Positions 57,160-64,000 of a stretch of 64,000 bases of DNA are shown here, in pieces. Origin of the DNA: Ascochyta rabiei (taxonomy: Eukaryota; Ascomycota; Dothideomycetes; Pleosporales; Didymellaceae). Under the pieces are notes generated by a model. The model was not told the origin of the DNA. It saw only the letters and a list, made by a program, of their open reading frames with translations, and did not search any database. Position numbers and translations under genes: made by a program. The stretch lies in contig NC_082405.1 of NCBI RefSeq assembly GCF_004011695.2, forward strand, positions 1,178,001 through 1,242,000, given 5' to 3'. Each line of letters opens with the position of its first letter. Within the stretch, counting starts at the first letter, position 1.

Positions 57160-58881
57160 CTATTCGTCGTCGTCATTATCCTCCTCGCTCTCGACCTTCT
57201 TCGCAGCAGCAGCCTTTCTCTTCGGCGCAGCCTTCTTCGGCGCAGCCTTCTTCGGCGCAGATTTTTTTGGCTTTACGTCTTCAGCGTCCTCAACTTCCTC
57301 ATCTCCCTCGGCCTTCTTCTTCCTCACAGCCTTGGGCTTCGCATCCTTGACCTTCTTCTTCTCAACCTGGTCACCAATCCGCTCCCGCTCCCCGTTGCCC
57401 TGCTCATGCAGACTCTTCTCCAGATCTTTGAACTCGTCGGTCTCGACATCCATGCCTACCAACTTCTCCAACATCTTGATCTCACGCGCCCAGATACTCT
57501 TATCCTCAAATTTCTTCCCGTTTCCATCGACGCTGTCAACAGGCGTTTCCAGCACCATGGGCAAGCCATGCAGACGTGTATCGTTGACTAGGTTGTGGAA
57601 GGCGCGCAGCCCCAGGTAGCCAGTGCCAATGCGTGCGTGGAGGTCGCGGTAGCTGGCAAGTGGGGCTTTGCTGTCGTTGACGTGAAGAGCCATCAGATAC
57701 TTCAAGCCTATGACTTCGTCGAATTTCTTCATCACTTCGGCGTACGTGTTTGGCGTCCGCAGGTCGTAGCCAGCGGCAAAAACGTGGCAAGTATCTAGAC
57801 ACACGCCTACGCGGTCCTTTTTCTCCACGTGCGAGATGATGGCGGCGATGTCCTCAAAGGTACCGCCGATGGTGTTGCCGAGAGAAGCCATGGTTTCGAG
57901 GACTGTGATGACAGAGCCTGTGGCGGGGTCGGTATGGGCACGGTTTAGGTTCTCGGCGATGAGTTTGATGCCTTCCTCGCGCGTTGTGGCGTTGGCATTG
58001 CCCGGGTGGAAGTTGTAGAGCTTGATGCCAAGCTTCTCGCAGCGGACGAGGTCGTTTTGGAAGCAATCATAGGCTTGCTTTTTGCGCTCAGGATCGGGGT
58101 GAGCGAGATTGACGAGGTAAGAGCCGTGCGGGAGGCAGCAATCTCCCACCTCGATATTGTGGTCCTGGCACCCGTTGATGAAAAGGGCGGCGTGTTCGGG
58201 ATCCATGTCTGGGTTGTCCCACTTGCGTTGGTTCTTCATGAACATGGCGAACGCGTTCGCACTGGGGATGTTAGCCGTGCTTGAAAGGTTTGATGACGAA
58301 AAGGTTTTCGAAGGTCTCAGGATCATGGATGCTGTCTTGAATCAGACAGCGACCAACTATGTGCTGAAGATCTCTAGACTCTGAGGTCAAGATTGGATCG
58401 ACAATTTCTGCAATATGAAAATCAGATATAGGTGGTACATACCCAATATGCAAGAGATTCGGTATGGCATTATGCACACCTAATTTACGATCGGCCGGGC
58501 CGCGTTAGTCTGTGGTCTTTGTCTCGCATTTTAGGCAGTTGAATTTGGGCATGACTAACCTCCAGCGACACTGACGTGAGCGCCGATACGCAGTTTGGAA
58601 TCCATAGTGCGCTCTTCGAGTGGCAGGACAGGCTCCTTGCTCTTCTTTGCGCGGGTGACTTTCTTCTTGGCTGGTGTTTCAACTGCCTCTTCTTTGATTT
58701 CATCTGCTGGGGCCCTCTTGCTGCGCTTCGTGTTATTGGTGGTCTTGACGGTAGTCTCTGCCTTTCTCTTCTTGCCGTTAGTCGCAGCCTTGACTGTGGC
58801 TTTAGTCTCAAGTTGGGCTGAGATATCCTCAGGCGCGGGTGACAGGGACGAGTCCGAAGCTTCTGCGGCTTTCCTTGCCAT
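57160..58881 (-). CDS. APN1: AP endonuclease, endonuclease IV family (Apn1)
   Basis: Three exons (58560-58881, 58443-58479, 57160-58261; introns 80 and 181 nt) give 486 residues. Residues 1-95 are Lys/Ala-rich with NLS-like patches (KKRKAE, KRSKR). The endonuclease IV barrel runs from about 97 to 385: RIGAHVSVAGG then VHNAIPNLLHIGANAFAMF, NFHPGNA, ETM, GVCLDTCHVFAAGYDLRT, HVNDSKAPLASYRDLHARIG and VLETP. These carry the His, Glu and Asp residues that bind three zinc ions. The enzyme cleaves DNA 5' to abasic sites in base-excision repair. The C-terminal 100 residues are Lys-rich with repeated APKKA units and an acidic end. I start at MARKAAE; the frame is open another 166 codons upstream. It is divergent from DIM1. 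Confidence 0.94.
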
Positions 58882-60695
<1,814 letters not shown>

Positions 60696-60932
60696 GCTGG
60701 GGTTTGGCATGGTTGTGGAGAGAAGAAGCGGGAGAGCATTTGCAGGGCGTTTTCTGTTGATTTTGTGTCTTTTGTAATGACAGAACGTGGGCTCTTCATC
60801 AAGCACGGGCATGTTGGTTGGCGTTGGGGTATACCAAAAAGCATGGCGTTGCTTGGGACGTCGCATCTATTATACGGCCTTTCTAAATCTACAAGTTCGA
60901 CTGTCTTTTCTTCTACAGGTTCAAACACCCCT

Positions 60933-62694
60933 CTATATCTCTGCCTCAAAGGGCCGCACCACCTGCCCTTTCTCTCGTAGATGGTCCTTGACGTCCTTGA
61001 CTGTGTACTCGCCACGGTGGAACTATTCTTGTTAGCCATGTTTACTTGATTGCACGAATGTTCACTCACCATGCCGGCGCCTAGGGCAGCATCGGTCTTG
61101 GTCTTGGCAAACACGTCGTCGAAGTGGCCTGGATTCCCGGCACCGCTGCTCGCAATGACTGGGATTTTGATGGCATTCTTGACGTCGTTGATCAGCTCGA
61201 GGTCGAAGCCGCTGTTGCTCCCGTCCTTGTCGATGCAGTTGAGTAGGATCTCGCCGGCGCCCATGGCCTCGACCGCCTGGACGAGCTGCCGGACATCCAC
61301 GTCGCGGCCCTCTCGTCCACCCTTGATGGTGCATTGGTACCAGCAGTACGCCTCGCCGTTGGGCCCTGGTGTGGCTGTCTTGACGGTGTGGTGCTGTGTT
61401 GCGTCGGGCGAGGAGACGTAGACGCGCTTGGGGTCGACGCTGATGACAACGGCCTGGTTGCCGTAGGCGGAGGAGATGGACTCAATGGCCGTGTTGCCCG
61501 CGAGCTTCTTGCCGCGGGCGTAGTACTCTTCTGCGGCGGTGACGGCGTCGGAGCCGATGCTGACCTTGTCGGCGCCCGACTTGAAGTACATGGTTGCGAT
61601 GTCGAGGGCCGAGATCTTGGACCCGTCTGTGTCGACGGTGTCACGAATACCGCCGCCTATTGTCAGGGGCACGAAAACGGTCTCGCTCGTGCGGCGCAGG
61701 ATCTCGAGCATGGGGGTGTCGGCGACGGGGCAGTTGCGGAAGGAGGTGATGTTGAGGAAGGTGACCTCGTCGGCGCCCTGCTCGTAGTACTTCTTGGCCA
61801 TATCGACTGGCTTGCCCAGGTTGCGCACGCCGGCGTTGCCGTCCTTTTCCCGCACGTCGTACTGATCGCCCTTTGTGACGACTAGGTCGCCCTGGTCGTT
61901 TGTGCGAACATCGAGACAGGCGATGACGCGCCGTGTCAGGCCTTCCTTGGTCTCGGCTGCGGAGGGCGTCTCTGGCAGCTTCTGCGACCGCTTGCCCTCC
62001 AGGAAGGCCTTGAGGACGCGCAGGCCGGCGGCGCCGCTCTTCTCCGGGTGGAACTGCGTCGCCATGATGTTGTCCTTGGCTACTGCGCCGATGAACTCCT
62101 CGTCGCCGTAGCGGGCGGTCGCAACCTGCCAGCCGTCCTTCTCCAGCTTGCCTTCTTCGTAGGGCGCGGCGTACGAGTGGACGTAGTAGTACTTGGACGT
62201 CGGCCGCAGTCCAAACAGTGACTCGTCGGTGGCCTCGCCGGAGCGCGACGTGTTGGCGCTGTTCCAGCCAATGTGCGGCACGCTCTTGTCGGCGTCGTTG
62301 AACTTGCGCAGCTTCGAGGGGATGACGCCAAGGCCCTGGACGTTGGGATCCTCTTCGGAGCCCTCGAACAGCGCCTGCAGGCCCACGCAGATGCCCATGA
62401 ACGGCTTGCCAGAGCGGATGTGGGTGCGGATGGGCTCGACGTAGCCGGCCTGCTCGAGCTGGCTCAGGCAGTGGCCGAAGTGGCCGACGCCGGGGATGAT
62501 GAGTTTCTAGGGCGGCATCTGCATCAGCACAGGTCAATTGGCGTGTTGCGCAGCTGGGAGGGGCGTCGTACATGGGCGGCGGGCACGTCGGCGGGCGACT
62601 TGACCCACTCGACCGTGTAGCCAACCTTCTCAATGGCATTGACGAGCGAGCGGACGTTGCCCGCGACGTAGTCGAGGAGGTGGACGGTCGGCAT
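60933..62694 (-). CDS. HIS7: Imidazole glycerol phosphate synthase, bifunctional HisH-HisF
   Basis: Three exons (62572-62694, 61070-62506, 60933-61022; introns 65 and 47 nt) give 549 residues. The N-terminal glutaminase (1 to about 215) starts [20 protein letters not shown] and has [13 protein letters not shown], the nucleophile Cys81 in MGICVGLQ, and H194/E196 in QFHPEKSG. The cyclase part (about 232-549) has RVIACLDVR (Asp240) and VISVDPKR with the second catalytic Asp, phosphate-binding loops, and ends [20 protein letters not shown]. It makes imidazole glycerol phosphate and AICAR from PRFAR and glutamine in histidine synthesis, in the cytosol. A TGACTC element lies 70 bp upstream of the start. 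Confidence 0.96.
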
Positions 62695-62968
62695 TGTGTG
62701 GGCGGCGGGGGGTTGGTGGTTGCAGAGGACGGGGAGAGGCCGTCAAGCAGTCGTGGCGGCTCTTGACTCTTGATCTTTTTCGACCCGTACACTCAGGCCC
62801 CGCCGCCGTCGGGAGGGGCACGCTGATGACGGACGGCTGCGCTAGCGCTAGCGCGCATCCCGGCTCGAACTTTTTGATGTCCGCGGCAACAGCCTCGAGC
62901 CTCGAGCCTCGAAATCTGAACATCGCAGCAGCAGCAGCACCACCACCACCACCACCACCGCTCCCAAG
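62695..62968. promoter_or_regulatory. Bidirectional promoter of HIS7 and IMP3
   Basis: Only 274 bp separate the divergent starts, so the two genes must share control sequence. It holds a TGACTC at 62764-62769 and a (CAC)n run at about 62938-62959 just before IMP3. Confidence 0.6.
62764..62769 (+). promoter_or_regulatory. Possible Gcn4/Cpc1 half-site
   Basis: TGACTC, six of the seven bases of the general amino-acid control site (TGACTCA; here followed by T). Its position 70 bp upstream of HIS7 is sensible for a histidine gene, but a hexamer this short is weak evidence. Confidence 0.3.
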
Positions 62969-63589
62969 ATGACACGCAAACTCAAGCACCACGAGCAGAA
63001 GCTCCTGCGCAAGGTCGACTTCAACACGTACAAGTCGGACAACGACCACCGCGAGACGCTCGTCATGCGCCGCTACGCCATCCAGGGCCGCGACGATTAC
63101 CGCAAATACAACCAGCTATGCGGCTCGCTACGCCAGCTCGCCCACCGCATCGCAAACCTCGACCCAGCCGACCCCTTCCGCCGCAAGCAGGAGAACCTGC
63201 TGCTCGAGAAGCTGTTCGACATGGGCATCCTGGGCACCGGTGGCGGCGGCCGCGGCAAGCTGAGCGACATCGAGCACAAGGTCACCGTCAGCGCCTTTGC
63301 ACGGCGCCGCCTGCCCGTCGTCATGGCCCGTCTGCGCATGAGCGAGCACCTCACCAGCGCCATCAAGATGATCGAGCAGGGCCACGTCAGGGTCGGGACC
63401 ACCGTCATCACAGACCCGGCCTATCTCGTCACGAGGTAAGACGCTCCAGAGAGGATGCGCTTAAGAACCATCACTAACGATCGCAGGAACATGGAGGACT
63501 TTGTCACCTGGGTCGACTCGTCCAAGATCAAGCGCAACATCATGAAGTACCGCGACAAGCTCGACGACTTCGAGCTCGAGGCCTTGTAA
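62969..63589 (+). CDS. IMP3: U3 snoRNP protein Imp3
   Basis: Two exons (62969-63435 and 63487-63589, intron 51 nt) give 189 residues. It starts [18 protein letters not shown], as in human and yeast Imp3, continues with [19 protein letters not shown], and has an S4 RNA-binding domain at about 105-170 ([40 protein letters not shown]) and the family C-terminus [20 protein letters not shown]. Imp3 joins U3 snoRNA to pre-rRNA in the small-subunit processome in the nucleolus. A Gly-rich insert GTGGGGRGK (about 91-99) is longer than in the human protein. Like DIM1 nearby it serves 18S rRNA maturation. Confidence 0.96.
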
Positions 63590-64000
63590 AGAATCTCGAT
63601 TCAAAACAGTGCGGCGCATGGCTTGTAGAACACGGCGTTGGACGGCTCCATGGCATTTACGGCGTTTTGGTTGGACGGAATTTACGATATCCAATTCCCA
63701 TCTTCTCTTCACAATGTTCAGAAAAAAGAAAAGAGAAAAGAGAAAAAGAAAAGAAAAAGAAGAGTGTTTAACATCACGCCCAAGCCAACAGAATCGTCAA
63801 CCCCTGAATGATAATTGTTTCGTTGCTTTGCCTTGTCCTCAAGCATGCATGTTCGCTAATGGTTGACGCCAGTTACAACGCCAGGCAGTGCCACTATGCC
63901 TTCCCAATACTCCCTACCTAAAAAATGCAATGGATATGCCCTCCAACTCATCGCGCCACTGTCCAAGGTGGTTTCAAGTCCTCCGAGTGCGGACACAGCA
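63590..64000. other. 3' flank of IMP3 with purine tract
   Basis: 410 bp to the right edge. An A/G-only tract lies at about 63720-63764. No gene was seen. Confidence 0.6.

Overview
The window is nuclear DNA of a filamentous ascomycete, most likely a dothideomycete (inference). Introns are short (about 45-80 nt, GT..AG with CTNAC-type branch sites). Intergenic spaces are compact in some blocks and long in others. Two TA-flanked transposons carry the C-to-T/G-to-A decay expected of repeat-induced point mutation (RIP). No tRNA, rRNA or CRISPR array was recognised. Gene models were spliced by hand; each exon sum given is a multiple of three.

Layout. 1-11 kb: the start of a membrane-protein gene running off the left edge, a RIP-degraded Fot1/pogo transposon, a CCDC97-like gene, a seven-exon anion:cation-symporter-type transporter, a 98-residue double zinc-finger protein and a FucP-type sugar transporter. 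11-14.5 kb: no secure gene. 14.5-19.6 kb: the Rho1 exchange factor Rom2. 19.6-33 kb is accessory-like: one intact Dip5-like amino-acid permease, an orphan small-gene fragment, a 495-bp TA-flanked MITE, a decayed gene made of 330-bp Cys-rich repeats with RIP inside the repeats, and a sugar transporter with its core deleted. 33-49 kb is conserved housekeeping: SF3B6 (p14) divergent from a JHD1-type PHD/JmjC histone demethylase, proteasome beta5 (PRE2), a single-pass mucin-like membrane protein and two genes of unknown function. 50.5-53.7 kb: a secreted cupin facing a Zn2Cys6 regulator. 53.7-57.1 kb: gene-poor. 57-64 kb is dense: APN1 divergent from DIM1, and HIS7 divergent from IMP3.

The housekeeping genes serve separate tasks: splicing, chromatin, protein turnover, base-excision repair, rRNA methylation and processing, and histidine synthesis. 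The divergent pairs SF3B6/JHD1, APN1/DIM1 and HIS7/IMP3 probably share promoters. Points most worth a second look are a 6-nt microexon that supplies the third zinc-cluster cysteine of the regulator at 51.7-53.7 kb, RIP-like damage confined to internal repeats of a host gene, the MITE with unexplained 19-bp flanking direct repeats, and several introns that could be retained in frame. No clearly new multi-gene system was found.
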